Source: Alphaproteobacteria bacterium (GTDB lineage: Bacteria > Pseudomonadota > Alphaproteobacteria > Caulobacterales > Aquidulcibacteraceae). Taken from it: a DNA stretch of 64,000 nucleotides. Position 1 is the first letter of the stretch. Every line of letters begins with the position of its first letter. The stretch spans positions 1-64,000 of the forward strand of contig JAGWZE010000013.1 of assembly GCA_018969015.1 (NCBI GenBank), read 5' to 3'. The notes under the pieces are model-generated. The model saw nothing but the letters and a program-made list of their open reading frames with translations, ran no database searches and was not told where the DNA came from. The position numbers were made by a program, and so were the translations under genes. Shown one piece after another: positions 6,532 through 14,990 of this stretch.

Positions 6532-8379
6532 CTAAGCCCCATCCCCGAACTGCAGCCGCGCCAGACGCGCATAGAGCCCGCCTTTCGCCACCAGTTCGTC
6601 GTGGCGGCCCACTTCGACGATGCGTCCGTCCTGCATGGCGATGATGCGGTCGGCGTCGCGCACGGTGGCGAGGCGGTGGGCGATGACGAGGGTCGTGCGG
6701 CCTTTCGCGAGGCGGGCCAATGCATCTTGCACCTTGCGTTCGCTTTCGGCGTCGAGCGCGCTCGTCGCCTCGTCGAGCAGCAGGATCGGCGCGTTGCGCA
6801 GGAAGGCGCGGGCGAGCGCGAGGCGCTGGCGTTCGCCGCCGGAGACGAGGCCGCCGCGTTCGCCCACGATCGTGTCGTAGCCCTGCGGCAGGTCCATGAT
6901 GAACTCGTGCGCGGCGGCGGCGCGCGCGGCGGCGACGATGTCGGCGTCGCTGGCGCCGAAGCGGCCGAAGGCGATGTTGGCGCGCACGGTGTCGTTGAAC
7001 AGCGTGGCGTCCTGGCTCACCACGGCGATGGCGCTGCGCAGGCTCGCCAGCGAGACGTCGCGCACGTCCTGGCCGTCGATCGTGACGCGGCCCGAGGTGA
7101 CGTCGAACAGGCGCGGAATGAGGTTGAGGACGGTCGATTTGCCGGCGCCGGACGGACCGATAACGGCGACGGTCTCGCCCGGCGCGATGACGAAATCGAC
7201 GTCCGAAATTGCGGGGCCGGCGGTGTTGTAGGAGAACGTCACACGCTCGAACGCGATGCGCCCCGCGCTCACGCGCAGCGGCGGCGCGCCAGGCCGATCG
7301 ACGATTTGGGGCTCCTCGTCGAGCAGCGCGAACACGCGCTCGAGCGCCGCGGCGCCTTCGTTGAGCACGGTGTTGAACGTGCCGAGCGCGCGCGCCGAAG
7401 CCGACGCCGCCGCGATCGCGGTGATCAGCGCCAGAAGATCGCCGGTGTTGGCCTCGCCGTGCGCCACGCGCCAGCCGATGAAGGCGAACACGCCGGCCGC
7501 CGCCACGCCGCCCAGGGCTTCCAGGATGGGATCGGAGCGCGCGCGGTTGCGCGTCAGGCGCATCTGCATTTTGCGCCGGCGCTCGAACTCCACTTTCGCG
7601 CGGTCGGATTCGTAGGTCTCGAGCCCGTAGGTGCGCACCAGCCGCGCGCCGGAGAAGCTCTCCTGCAGGAGGGACGTCATGTCGCCCATCTGCGCCTGCG
7701 CGGCCTTCGTTTGCTTGCGGGCGCGGCGCGCGATCGAGCCGAGCGGGCCACTGGCGAGCCCGAGAATGACGATCACGCCGAGCCCCAGCACCCAATCGAT
7801 GCGGATCATCGCCGCGAACACCGCGATGATCACGACGACGTCGCGCAGCACCTGGCTGGTGGAGCGCACGAGCGTCTCGGCGATGACGTTGATGTCGTAG
7901 GTGAAGCGCGAGACGAGGCCGCCGGTGGCCTCGCGCGAGAAGCGGGCGTAATCGGCCTTCACGATCGCCTTGAACATCGCGCCCTGAAGGTCACGCAGCA
8001 CGCGCTGCGCGATCTCGCTCGTGAGGATCGTCTGCGCGTACATCGCGATCGCCCGCACGAGCGTAATGGCGATGATCCAGGCGGGGATCTGATAGATGAT
8101 GCGCGCGTCGCCGCGCTCGAGAAGATCGCCCGCCTGCTGCGTGATGTAGACATAGCCGCCGGCCGAGACGCCGACGACGGCGACCACCGGGATCAGGATC
8201 GCGAGCAGGCGCCAGTAGCGTTTCAGGTACTCGCGCCACAGCCGGCCGGCGAGCGCACGCTTGCGCCGGTCCGCCAGGGCAGGCGCCGGCGCGGCCGTCG
8301 CCGCCGCGTCCCCGCCCGGCTCGGCGCTTGGCCGATCCGACGGGGGTGGCGCGTCCTTGGGGGCCGAGACCTCAGTGAT
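6532..8379 (-). CDS. MsbA-like ABC exporter (TMD-NBD fusion)
   Basis: A half-transporter of about 600 residues with six predicted membrane helices followed by a nucleotide-binding domain: Walker A GPSGAGKST, Q-loop VSQDATLFN, signature VSGGERQR, Walker B LLLDEATSALD and the switch His in IAHRLAT. It probably flips a lipid or exports a hydrophobic substrate. The reading frame is open back to 8385, but no ATG, GTG or TTG occurs before the GTG at 8187, which falls inside the first membrane helix. Translation may begin at a non-standard codon near 8379, coupled to the stop of DUF4170 at 8372-8374; a conventional call would be 8187. Neighbours suggest an envelope role. Confidence 0.85.
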   Translation of the reverse strand: MTEVSAPKDAPPPSDRPSAEPGGDAAATAAPAPALADRRKRALAGRLWREYLKRYWRLLAILIPVVAVVGVSAGGYVYITQQAGDLLERGDARIIYQIPAWIIAITLVRAIAMYAQTILTSEIAQRVLRDLQGAMFKAIVKADYARFSREATGGLVSRFTYDINVIAETLVRSTSQVLRDVVVIIAVFAAMIRIDWVLGLGVIVILGLASGPLGSIARRARKQTKAAQAQMGDMTSLLQESFSGARLVRTYGLETYESDRAKVEFERRRKMQMRLTRNRARSDPILEALGGVAAAGVFAFIGWRVAHGEANTGDLLALITAIAAASASARALGTFNTVLNEGAAALERVFALLDEEPQIVDRPGAPPLRVSAGRIAFERVTFSYNTAGPAISDVDFVIAPGETVAVIGPSGAGKSTVLNLIPRLFDVTSGRVTIDGQDVRDVSLASLRSAIAVVSQDATLFNDTVRANIAFGRFGASDADIVAAARAAAAHEFIMDLPQGYDTIVGERGGLVSGGERQRLALARAFLRNAPILLLDEATSALDAESERKVQDALARLAKGRTTLVIAHRLATVRDADRIIAMQDGRIVEVGRHDELVAKGGLYARLARLQFGDGA

Positions 8380-8611
8380 CGTGCGTCACCCCGGTTTCGG
8401 GATCCATCAGCTTGTGGGCGTGCAGGATGAAGTAGCGCATGCGCGCGTTGTCCACCGTGCGCTGCGCCGCGGCTTTCCAGGCGTCGTAGGCGGTGCGGTA
8501 GTTCGGGAACGCGCCGACGAAGTCGATGCGGTCGAGATCCTCGAATTCGGCGCCGCCGAGATCCTTCAGTTCGCCGCCGATCACCAGATGCAGGAGTTGT
8601 CTGTCAGGCAT
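8372..8611 (-). CDS. DUF4170 domain-containing protein
   Basis: A 79-residue cytoplasmic protein beginning MPDRQLLHLVIGGEL, with FVGAFPNYRTAYDAWKAAAQ and a C-terminal LHAHKLMDPE, characteristic of DUF4170. The ATG at 8611 lies inside the last codons of cysQ (8-base overlap), and the stop overlaps the open frame of the ABC exporter. In other alphaproteobacteria DUF4170 genes neighbour waaA/DUF374 genes. The function is unknown; linkage suggests envelope biogenesis. Confidence 0.85.
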   Translation of the reverse strand: MPDRQLLHLVIGGELKDLGGAEFEDLDRIDFVGAFPNYRTAYDAWKAAAQRTVDNARMRYFILHAHKLMDPETGVTHDH

Positions 8612-9476
8612 TGTCCTCGCCCTCGGAGTCCGCCGCGGCTGCGCGCGCCGCCGCGGCCGCGCGCTCGAACGTGGCGGGATGGGGCGTGCGTCGCACACGC
8701 TCGATTAACAGAGGGTGGAGCGCCGCGCCGGACGCCACCGCGCCGGCCTGCCGCGGCTGCGGCTGGTTGAACTGATAGGGGGCGCCGAACGGGTCGCTGA
8801 CACACCCGCCCGCCTCCTGGACCAGCAGCGCGCCGGCCGCGACGTCCCAATCGTTCTTGAAGCCGAGCGCCACCATCCCGTCATGGGCGCCGGCCGAGAC
8901 CAGCGCGAGCCGGTACGCCATCGCGTGCACGTTGGTGGCCTCGACGTCGGGCCAGGGCTGCGGCCAGCGCGGATCGCGGTAGAACGCGGACGAGCCGATC
9001 AGGCGCGATCCGGGCAGCGCGGTGCGATCGGTCACGCGCGTCGGGGCGCCGTTCAGCGTCGTGCCGCCGCCGCGGCGCGCGGCGAACATCTCGTCATGGA
9101 TCGGATTGTAGACCACCCCGGCCGTCACCACGCCGCGCTCGGCGACGGCCAGCGACACGCAGAAGTCCGGCTTGCCCTCGATGAAGGATTTCGTGCCGTC
9201 GAGCGGATCGACGATGAAGAGGCGCTCGGCCTGGAGCCTGTCCGGCGTGTCGGCGGTTTCTTCCGAGAGCCAGCCATAATCGGGACGGGCGCCGCGCAGG
9301 TGCGCCTTCAAGAGCGCATCGGCGGCGAGATCGACTTCCGTCACCGGGCCGGCGGCGCCCTTGGACCACGTCTTCACCCGCGCGCCGAAATGCGCGGCGA
9401 GCAGCGCGCCCGCCGCCCGGCCCGCGTCGATCAGCAGCGCAAGATCGTCTTCAAAGTCCGGCAATGGTGAGATCAT
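8604..9476 (-). CDS. cysQ: 3'(2'),5'-bisphosphate nucleotidase-like inositol monophosphatase family protein
   Basis: A 290-residue Mg-dependent phosphatase of the inositol monophosphatase superfamily. The metal-binding set is visible: SEE near residue 70, then IVDPLDGTKSFIEG, and a later WDVAAG motif. Family members hydrolyse PAP from sulfate assimilation or inositol phosphates; the CysQ assignment is by similarity of the motif region and by its common pairing with DUF4170. Its ATG overlaps the end of pmbA by 26 bases. Substrate specificity is not proven. Confidence 0.83.
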   Translation of the reverse strand: MISPLPDFEDDLALLIDAGRAAGALLAAHFGARVKTWSKGAAGPVTEVDLAADALLKAHLRGARPDYGWLSEETADTPDRLQAERLFIVDPLDGTKSFIEGKPDFCVSLAVAERGVVTAGVVYNPIHDEMFAARRGGGTTLNGAPTRVTDRTALPGSRLIGSSAFYRDPRWPQPWPDVEATNVHAMAYRLALVSAGAHDGMVALGFKNDWDVAAGALLVQEAGGCVSDPFGAPYQFNQPQPRQAGAVASGAALHPLLIERVRRTPHPATFERAAAAARAAAADSEGEDNA

Positions 9477-10806
9477 CGATGAGGAGGCTGGGGGAATTGA
9501 GCGCGCCGCGAATGTCGAGGTCGCCGCCGGGCACGAGGCGCGCGTAAATGTCGAGCAGGTTGCCGGCGACGGTGACTTCGCTCACGGCGTGCGTCGGCGC
9601 GCCATTCTCGAACCAGCGCCCGGCCACGCCCACGGACCAATCGCCCGTGTTCGCGTTGAGCGACGGCGAGAAGAACTCGACGACGAGCAGGCCCGATCCG
9701 GCGCGCGCCATCAGCGCGGCGAGATCGCCCTCGCCGGGCTTCAGCGTGACGTTGGAGCTGGAAATGCCGGGTGGGCCGCCATGACCGAGGGTGGCGTGGC
9801 CGGTGGTCTTCAGGCCAAGCTGGCGCGCGGCGGCGGCGTTGAGCAGCCACGTCGTCAACACGCCGCTGTCGATCAGCTTGCGCACCTGCGTCGGCGCGCC
9901 TTCGCCGTCGACGTGGCGCGAGGCGAGGCCAAGCGCTTCGTGCGGATCCTCGATGATGTCGATGCCCGGCGCGAAGACCGGCTTGCCGAGCTTGTCCTTC
10001 AGGAACGAGACGCCGCGCGCGACCGCCGCGCCCGAGATCGCGCCCAGCATCGGCCCGATCAGGCGCGCCGCGATCCGGTTCTCGAAGATCACCGGCGCCT
10101 TGCGGCTTTCGATCTTGCGCGCGCCGAGGCGCGCCACGGCGCGTTCTCCGGCCGCCCGGCCGAGCGCGGCCGGGGTCGGGAGGTCGGCGAAGCGGCGCGT
10201 CGTGCGGTACTCGTAGTCGCGCTCTTTCGCGCCGTCCCGTTCGGCCAGCGGCGCGACGCTCAGGCCGTAGGAGCCGCCCTCGTGCGCGGCGAAAAAGCCG
10301 TCCGCCGTGGCATAGGCCGAGCGCGACCGGTCGAACGAGGCGCCGGCGCCGCTGGAGTTCGTGACCCCGGCGACCGCCAGGGCGGCGGCTTCGGCTTCGC
10401 AGGCCAGGCGTTCGAGCGTGCCGGCGTCGGGGTTCGCGGCGTCGACATAGTCGGCGGGGAACGGGCCGGCGGCGCGCTCGGCGGGATCGAGCAGGCCGCA
10501 GAACGGGTCTTCCGGCGCGGCCTTGGCCATCGCCACCACCCGTTCGGCCAGCTCCGCGAGGCCGGCGCGGGAGAGGTCCGTGGTGGCCGCGCCCGCCTGC
10601 CGCTTGCCGATCAGGGCGCGCAGGCCGACCGAGCGCGATTCCTCCCGTTCGACGCCCTCCAGCGCCCCGAGGCGCACGTCGACCGAGAGGCTCTCCCGCC
10701 ACGCGATGCTTGCGTCGGCCGTGTCGGCGCCGGCCCTTCGGGCGGCGCTCAGGAGATCGTCGAGGAGTGCGCGGGCGGTATCGGGAGAAGAGGACGCGTC
10801 GGCCAT
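9451..10806 (-). CDS. pmbA: TldD/PmbA family protein (PmbA-type)
   Basis: A 451-residue PmbA (TldE)-type protein. In characterised systems TldD and TldE form a heteromeric protease that matures small peptides and degrades unfolded peptides. The sequence has the family's N-terminal half with GVEREESRSVGLRALIGK and the C-terminal glycine-rich GNLLDIYARL region. No HExxxH motif is seen, consistent with the PmbA rather than the TldD subunit. A tldD gene is not in the window. It is the first gene of a tightly overlapping run with cysQ, DUF4170 and the ABC exporter. Confidence 0.88.
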   Translation of the reverse strand: MADASSSPDTARALLDDLLSAARRAGADTADASIAWRESLSVDVRLGALEGVEREESRSVGLRALIGKRQAGAATTDLSRAGLAELAERVVAMAKAAPEDPFCGLLDPAERAAGPFPADYVDAANPDAGTLERLACEAEAAALAVAGVTNSSGAGASFDRSRSAYATADGFFAAHEGGSYGLSVAPLAERDGAKERDYEYRTTRRFADLPTPAALGRAAGERAVARLGARKIESRKAPVIFENRIAARLIGPMLGAISGAAVARGVSFLKDKLGKPVFAPGIDIIEDPHEALGLASRHVDGEGAPTQVRKLIDSGVLTTWLLNAAAARQLGLKTTGHATLGHGGPPGISSSNVTLKPGEGDLAALMARAGSGLLVVEFFSPSLNANTGDWSVGVAGRWFENGAPTHAVSEVTVAGNLLDIYARLVPGGDLDIRGALNSPSLLIDDLTIAGL

Positions 10807-10903
10807 GCGCTTATCTGGACCGCGACGCCAGCTCCTGCAACCCGCCTGCGCCCGTCGGGTCGGCCTGCGACGGCGCGGCGCGGGCGTCGCCGGGGCCGGC
10901 GGA

Positions 10904-11311
10904 TCAGCCCAGCGCCGGGACGAGGCCTGCCCAGACCAGCCCGCCGCCGAGGCAGATGAAGCCCGTCCAGGTCAGGAGGGTGCCCAGCGCCCGGCCGGCC
11001 GAGCGTCCTTCCGACTGCGAGAGCCCGACCCCGTGCAGGATGCGGCCGAGGGTGAAGGCGGCGCCCAAAGCGTGGACGGCCCAGAGGGGCGCGGGGTCCA
11101 GGAGGGCGAAGACCGCCAGCCCGGCCACGAAGGCCGGCGCGTACTCCGTGGCGTTGCCGTGGGCGCGGATCGCGCGAAGCATTTCCGGGTTCCCGCCGTC
11201 GCCCAGCATGACCTTGTGGCGCATGCGCGCCCGCACGACGCCCAGCGCCAGGACGAACAGGATCAACAGGTTCAGGCCGGCATAGACGGCCGCGGCGTCG
11301 AGTTTGGTCAT
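10904..11311 (-). CDS. MAPEG family membrane protein
   Basis: A 135-residue integral membrane protein with four predicted helices. The segment RMRHKVMLGDGGNPEMLRAIRAHGNATEYAP is the MAPEG signature (helix 2 with Arg, Glu, Asn and His). The family includes membrane glutathione transferases and eicosanoid-metabolising enzymes; bacterial members are mostly uncharacterised. A second MAPEG gene lies at 56239. It is followed by about 100 bases before pmbA on the same strand and may be separately transcribed. Confidence 0.82.
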   Translation of the reverse strand: MTKLDAAAVYAGLNLLILFVLALGVVRARMRHKVMLGDGGNPEMLRAIRAHGNATEYAPAFVAGLAVFALLDPAPLWAVHALGAAFTLGRILHGVGLSQSEGRSAGRALGTLLTWTGFICLGGGLVWAGLVPALG

Positions 11312-11588
11312 GGGCGCTCCCTCTTCGGGGCGGCCTATAGCCTGTTTCGCCGGAACCGAAAAATGTCGCGTTCCGGCACGAATTCATACTCTCGACATTT
11401 GTCCGAAACCGGACGTTCAGAAAGCCGTCCCATAGTGGGTGGGCGCGCAGGTCCAGTCTGCGCAGCCCGATACGCCCGAAGGCGACGGGTGGTGGGTTTT
11501 GCAAGCAAGCAGTCGAGCGAGCCGGGCGTTCTTCCTGGGGAGGAGAACGCCCGCGCGCCGCCCTGCGCCGCGATCCGTTACCGCGCGT

Positions 11589-11879
11589 TTACGCCCGCAA
11601 ATCGGCCCAGTCGGGGTTTCGGCGGAACAGCGCCTCGACGAAGCTGCAGGCGGGCGTGATCTTGAGCCCGAGCGCACGCGCATCCGCCACCAGTCGCTGA
11701 ACCAGCGCCTTGCCGACACCTTGACCGCCCAATGCGTCGGGAACGCCGGTGTGATCGGCGACCAGGACGCCGCCCGGCCGGCGCACGAACGTCAGCTCGG
11801 CGACGTGCCCGTCGATCGTGGTGACATAGCGGCCGCGGTTTCGGCCCAGGTCTTCGAGGCGGATATCGGGCGTCGTCAT
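11589..11879 (-). CDS. Small GNAT-type N-acetyltransferase (YjdJ-like)
   Basis: A 96-residue minimal GNAT-fold protein of the COG2388 type. It has ELTFVRRPGGVLVADHTGVPDALGG-type strands leading into the acetyl-CoA loop GGQGVGKALVQ and a C-terminal CSFVEALFRRNPDW segment typical of this group. The start at 11879 gives the usual family length; a longer frame upstream to 12182 has a different, Ser-rich composition and overlaps the neighbouring gene. The substrate is unknown. Confidence 0.82.
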   Translation of the reverse strand: MTTPDIRLEDLGRNRGRYVTTIDGHVAELTFVRRPGGVLVADHTGVPDALGGQGVGKALVQRLVADARALGLKITPACSFVEALFRRNPDWADLRA

Positions 11880-11994
11880 GGGGGGAAGATAGGCGCCGGA
11901 GGCGTCGGCGTCATCCGCGACGAAACACGGCGGGCGCCCGTCGCTCCCGATGCCCGGCTTGGTCTGCTTCTCGCCGGTTGCGGACGTTATGGGG

Positions 11995-12492
11995 CTATTC
12001 GCTTGCTGTGGCCGCGCGGAGTAAGGCGACTCGAATTGGTCCTTCGACGAGTTGAACGGCGAAACCCCTCGCAATGAACTCGAGTGTGCTGTCATGAAAC
12101 GTGATGACGATATGCCGATAGCCTTCAAAGAGCTCGTCGCGGTGGTGCGGATGAACCCGGTTGGCAGCTTTCTGTTGGCCAATCCACTCTGAGTTCAAAA
12201 TCTCAAAGCTAGAATATGCCCTAAGACCAAGTTCGTAGAGCCGATGCCCAGAAATCGCCTCGTCGTTTGGCGGACCGAATTGAAAAGCCAGGTAGCGGTC
12301 GACTTTGATGAGTGCACAGACCTCTCCCTCGGAGTCTGAACCAGCCGCATGGTTCGTCGCGCCATCCCAATCGGGATCGAAGACCTCAACGATGTAGGCG
12401 ATCAGCAGTCTTTCCTCGTCCGCGAAAACATGCGGGAGCGGGGCTCCGCCCGATGCCTGTGGCAGCTCAAGAGGCGAGAGACGTTCGGTCAT
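11995..12492 (-). CDS. Hypothetical protein, base composition unlike neighbours
   Basis: A 165-residue soluble protein with no signal or membrane segment and no domain I can name. It has many aromatic and His residues, with a C-terminal part around HHRDELFEGYRHIVITFHDSTLEFIA. Codon use is visibly less GC-rich than the surrounding genes (for example CAAATT, TTGAAC and AGAATA stretches), which suggests recent acquisition. The ATG at 12492 is followed by a plausible reading frame without interruptions. It sits alone between a GNAT gene and a family C repeat. No partner gene suggests a function. Confidence 0.65.
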   Translation of the reverse strand: MTERLSPLELPQASGGAPLPHVFADEERLLIAYIVEVFDPDWDGATNHAAGSDSEGEVCALIKVDRYLAFQFGPPNDEAISGHRLYELGLRAYSSFEILNSEWIGQQKAANRVHPHHRDELFEGYRHIVITFHDSTLEFIARGFAVQLVEGPIRVALLRAATASE

Positions 12493-12642
12493 GCCGCTAT
12501 CGTTAAGCTAATCTCGCCGATGGCGCGACGTCCGCTTCGGGCCAATCTCCGACCTATGTGGCGCACCGTCCTGGCGTGCGCGCTGAAGGCGGCTCGCGTC
12601 ACCCTGTCGCCGAAGCAAAATAGTCGAGGCTTCCCACTTTGG

Positions 12643-12795
12643 CCTCCGTCATTCCGGGGCGGCCGGAGGCCGAACCCGGAACCCAGGCGCGTTGGCGCCG
12701 CCGCTCCATCCTGGGCCGCGGGAGCATGTCGATCGGGAGGTCCCGGTCTCCTGGGTTCCGGGTTCGCTGCTGCGCAGCGCCCCGGAATGACGGAG
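12643..12795. repeat. Family C palindromic repeat, copy 1
   Basis: Arms CCTCCGTCATTCCGGGGC and GCCCCGGAATGACGGAGG (approximately) are inverted, with the inner words CCCGGAACCCAG and CTGGGTTCCGGG also inverted. The interior is about 60 bases. It closely resembles the copy at 18818. It lies between the low-GC orphan gene and the NTF2-like gene. The bases from 12493 to 12642 contain nothing else I recognise. Confidence 0.82.
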
Positions 12796-12821
12796 GGGAG
12801 CGCGGGTCGCGACCGTGCGGC

Positions 12822-13277
12822 TCAGAGCGCCACGGTCGCGGCTTCCTTCACGATCCGCCATGCGCCGTCGCCGCCGCGGCGGAGCAGCAGTTCGTAGGGG
12901 GCCGCCGCGCGGCTTGCGCTGGAGCGGCGGACGGTGCGCACGCTGACCCAGCCCGGCGCGATGCGCTCGAGCTGCACCTGCGCGTGGCTCGCCACCTCCG
13001 GCGCGTGGTTGGGTTTGGAGAGCGCGCGCGCGAGCACGGCCTTGTAGCGCTTCATCGGGATCTCGCGCGTGCGCCGTTCGACGCCGGCGATCTGCTGGCG
13101 TTCGATGACGATTCCGTCGTCAGCGTAGAGCTCGATCACGGCGGGATCGAACGCGGCTTCGAGCGCGACGAACCGCGTGAACACCGCGCGCGCGGCCTCG
13201 ATCTCGGCGGCTTCGGCGGCCTCTTCGGCGTCGTCACGGAACGGCTTGAGAGCGAAGCGGGCAGCAGACGGCGCCAT
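12822..13277 (-). CDS. NTF2-like/SnoaL-fold protein
   Basis: A protein of about 151 residues that looks like the NTF2-like cone fold: an N-terminal helix rich in Ala and Glu leading to FTRFVALEAAFDPAVIELYADDGIVIE, then strands ending GAWRIVKEAATV. Such proteins are often polyketide cyclases, isomerases or simple binding domains; none of these can be assigned. The start at 13277 (MAPSAARF) was preferred over 13307, because the extra ten residues have no coding character. No transmembrane segment. Confidence 0.7.
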   Translation of the reverse strand: MAPSAARFALKPFRDDAEEAAEAAEIEAARAVFTRFVALEAAFDPAVIELYADDGIVIERQQIAGVERRTREIPMKRYKAVLARALSKPNHAPEVASHAQVQLERIAPGWVSVRTVRRSSASRAAAPYELLLRRGGDGAWRIVKEAATVAL

Positions 13278-13394
13278 CACGGGTCCCCGGGAACGGGGGA
13301 ACCACACTGTGCGTCGCGGGCGGCGTCAACGCACGCCCGCATGATCGCCGCGGCAGGCGCCATTGCGCCTGTGGATAAGGCGCACGCGGCGCGT

Positions 13395-14072
13395 TCAGCG
13401 CGCGAGGCGCCACACGCGCGTGCGCTTCACCTCGGCGTCCTCGAGCGCCCGCGAGACGGGCACGGCGTACTCCGCGACGGGCGCGAGCGCGGATTTCGGC
13501 AGATAGGTGCGGCCGGGATCGCCGATCAGCACGGTGCGCCCTTCGGCCGTGAGCGTGTCGAGCCAGGCGAGCAGGCGCGGCGCGAGATCGCGGTCGTAGA
13601 AGAGATCGCCGACGAGCACGACGTCCTCCGCCACGGCGCGGCCGACGGGATCCTCCACGCGCGCGGTGATGCTGACGCCGTTGAGCGCCGCGTTGAGGCG
13701 CGCGGCGTCGGCGGCGAAGGCGTCGATGTCGACGGCGGCGGCCGCGCGTGCGCCGGCCTTCATCGCGGCGATCGCCACGAGGCCGCAACCGCTGGCGACG
13801 TCGAGCACGCTGCGGCCCTTCACAAGCTCCGGCGTGTCGAGCACGTAGCGCGCCAAGGCCTGCCCGCCAGCCCAGGCGAAGGCCCAGAACGGCGGCGGCA
13901 GGCCGATCTCGCCGAGTTCTTCTTCGGTCATTTCCCAGAGCGCGACGGCGTCGTCGGCGAGGTGCAGCGAGAGCTCGGGCACGTGCGGCGGCGCGAGCAC
14001 GCGCGTGTTCGCGGTGATGAAGGCGGCGCGGTCTTCGATCGTGCGGGCCTTGGGCGGTTCGGGGGCGCTCAC
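13395..14072 (-). CDS. Class I SAM-dependent methyltransferase (ETFB lysine methyltransferase-like)
   Basis: A 225-residue Rossmann-fold methyltransferase. FWAFAWAGGQALARYVLD precedes motif I VLDVASGCGLVAIAA, then AAVDIDAFA and VLVGDLFYDR as later motifs. This arrangement resembles the nicotinamide N-methyltransferase-like/ETFB-lysine methyltransferase group of protein lysine methyltransferases. The start is a GTG at 14072 whose GTGA overlaps the stop of the desaturase gene by four bases. The actual target protein is inference. Confidence 0.78.
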   Translation of the reverse strand: MSAPEPPKARTIEDRAAFITANTRVLAPPHVPELSLHLADDAVALWEMTEEELGEIGLPPPFWAFAWAGGQALARYVLDTPELVKGRSVLDVASGCGLVAIAAMKAGARAAAAVDIDAFAADAARLNAALNGVSITARVEDPVGRAVAEDVVLVGDLFYDRDLAPRLLAWLDTLTAEGRTVLIGDPGRTYLPKSALAPVAEYAVPVSRALEDAEVKRTRVWRLAR

Positions 14073-14986
14073 GCGGGCGCGGCCATGCGCAGCACGGAAA
14101 GATAGCCGGGTGCGGTGATCATGTTCTCCACGCGGCCCTTCTTGGCCAGGAGCGCGTGCACCTTCGGCAGGCTCCAGCACGGCAGGTGCATGAAGAGGTG
14201 GTGCTCGGCGTGATAGTTCACCCAATAGGGCGCGATAAGCAGCCCTTCGAGCAGGTTCGCCTTCGTCGTGCGCGCATGGCGGAAGGGATCGTCCGAGCGC
14301 GGCACGCAGGCGTGTTCGCCGATGTTGCGCAGCCGGGTGACGAGCGGGAACCACGTCGCCATCGGCACGATCCAGAGTGCGACATACGCCCACCACACGC
14401 CGCCCGCCGCACAGGCGGCGAGAAGCGCGAGATTGACGAGCAGGAAGCGCGTCTGGCCCTCGTTCACCACCACGTTGCGCGGGTCTTTCGCCTTCCGCAT
14501 GAACAGCGGCGCGATGCGCTGCTTGAAGAACGTCTGCCCCGTGAGGTCGCGCGCCATTTTGCGCCACAGGCTTTTGCGCGTGATCGGAAACGGCGCGGAG
14601 AGCGCACGATCGGGGTCCTCGGGCTGCTCGGTGTAGCGGTGGTGTTTGAGGTGGTAGGGCCGATAGCGCCCGAGATCGGCGCCCACGGGCGCGGCGCAGA
14701 GCCAATCGCCGATGAAATCGTTCACGCGCTGGTTGGGATGCAGCGTGCCGTGCGCGGCGTCGTGCATCAGGATCGAGAGGCCAAGCTGGCGCGCGCCGAT
14801 CACCATCACGGCGAGCACGTAGGTGAGCGGGTTCGGAAACACGAGGAACAGCGCGCCCGCGCCGAGGATCAGCGCCCAGGCGTGCGCGACGAGCGCGAAC
14901 CCGAACCAGGACGAGCGGCGCGTCAGCGGCGCCCATTCCTCGGGCGTGAAGATCGTCTTCGGGTCGATGCGGGCGACGGCGGGCAT
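14069..14986 (-). CDS. Membrane fatty acid desaturase family protein
   Basis: A 305-residue di-iron membrane desaturase or hydroxylase. The three histidine boxes are clear: HDAAHG, HLKHH and HAEHH, with predicted membrane segments between them. The family introduces double bonds or hydroxyls in acyl chains of lipids or related molecules, using oxygen. The exact substrate cannot be read from sequence. It lies five bases from the end of the DNA glycosylase gene and overlaps the methyltransferase, so the run glycosylase-desaturase-methyltransferase may be one transcript. Confidence 0.86.
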   Translation of the reverse strand: MPAVARIDPKTIFTPEEWAPLTRRSSWFGFALVAHAWALILGAGALFLVFPNPLTYVLAVMVIGARQLGLSILMHDAAHGTLHPNQRVNDFIGDWLCAAPVGADLGRYRPYHLKHHRYTEQPEDPDRALSAPFPITRKSLWRKMARDLTGQTFFKQRIAPLFMRKAKDPRNVVVNEGQTRFLLVNLALLAACAAGGVWWAYVALWIVPMATWFPLVTRLRNIGEHACVPRSDDPFRHARTTKANLLEGLLIAPYWVNYHAEHHLFMHLPCWSLPKVHALLAKKGRVENMITAPGYLSVLRMAAPA

Positions 14987-14990
14987 GGGC

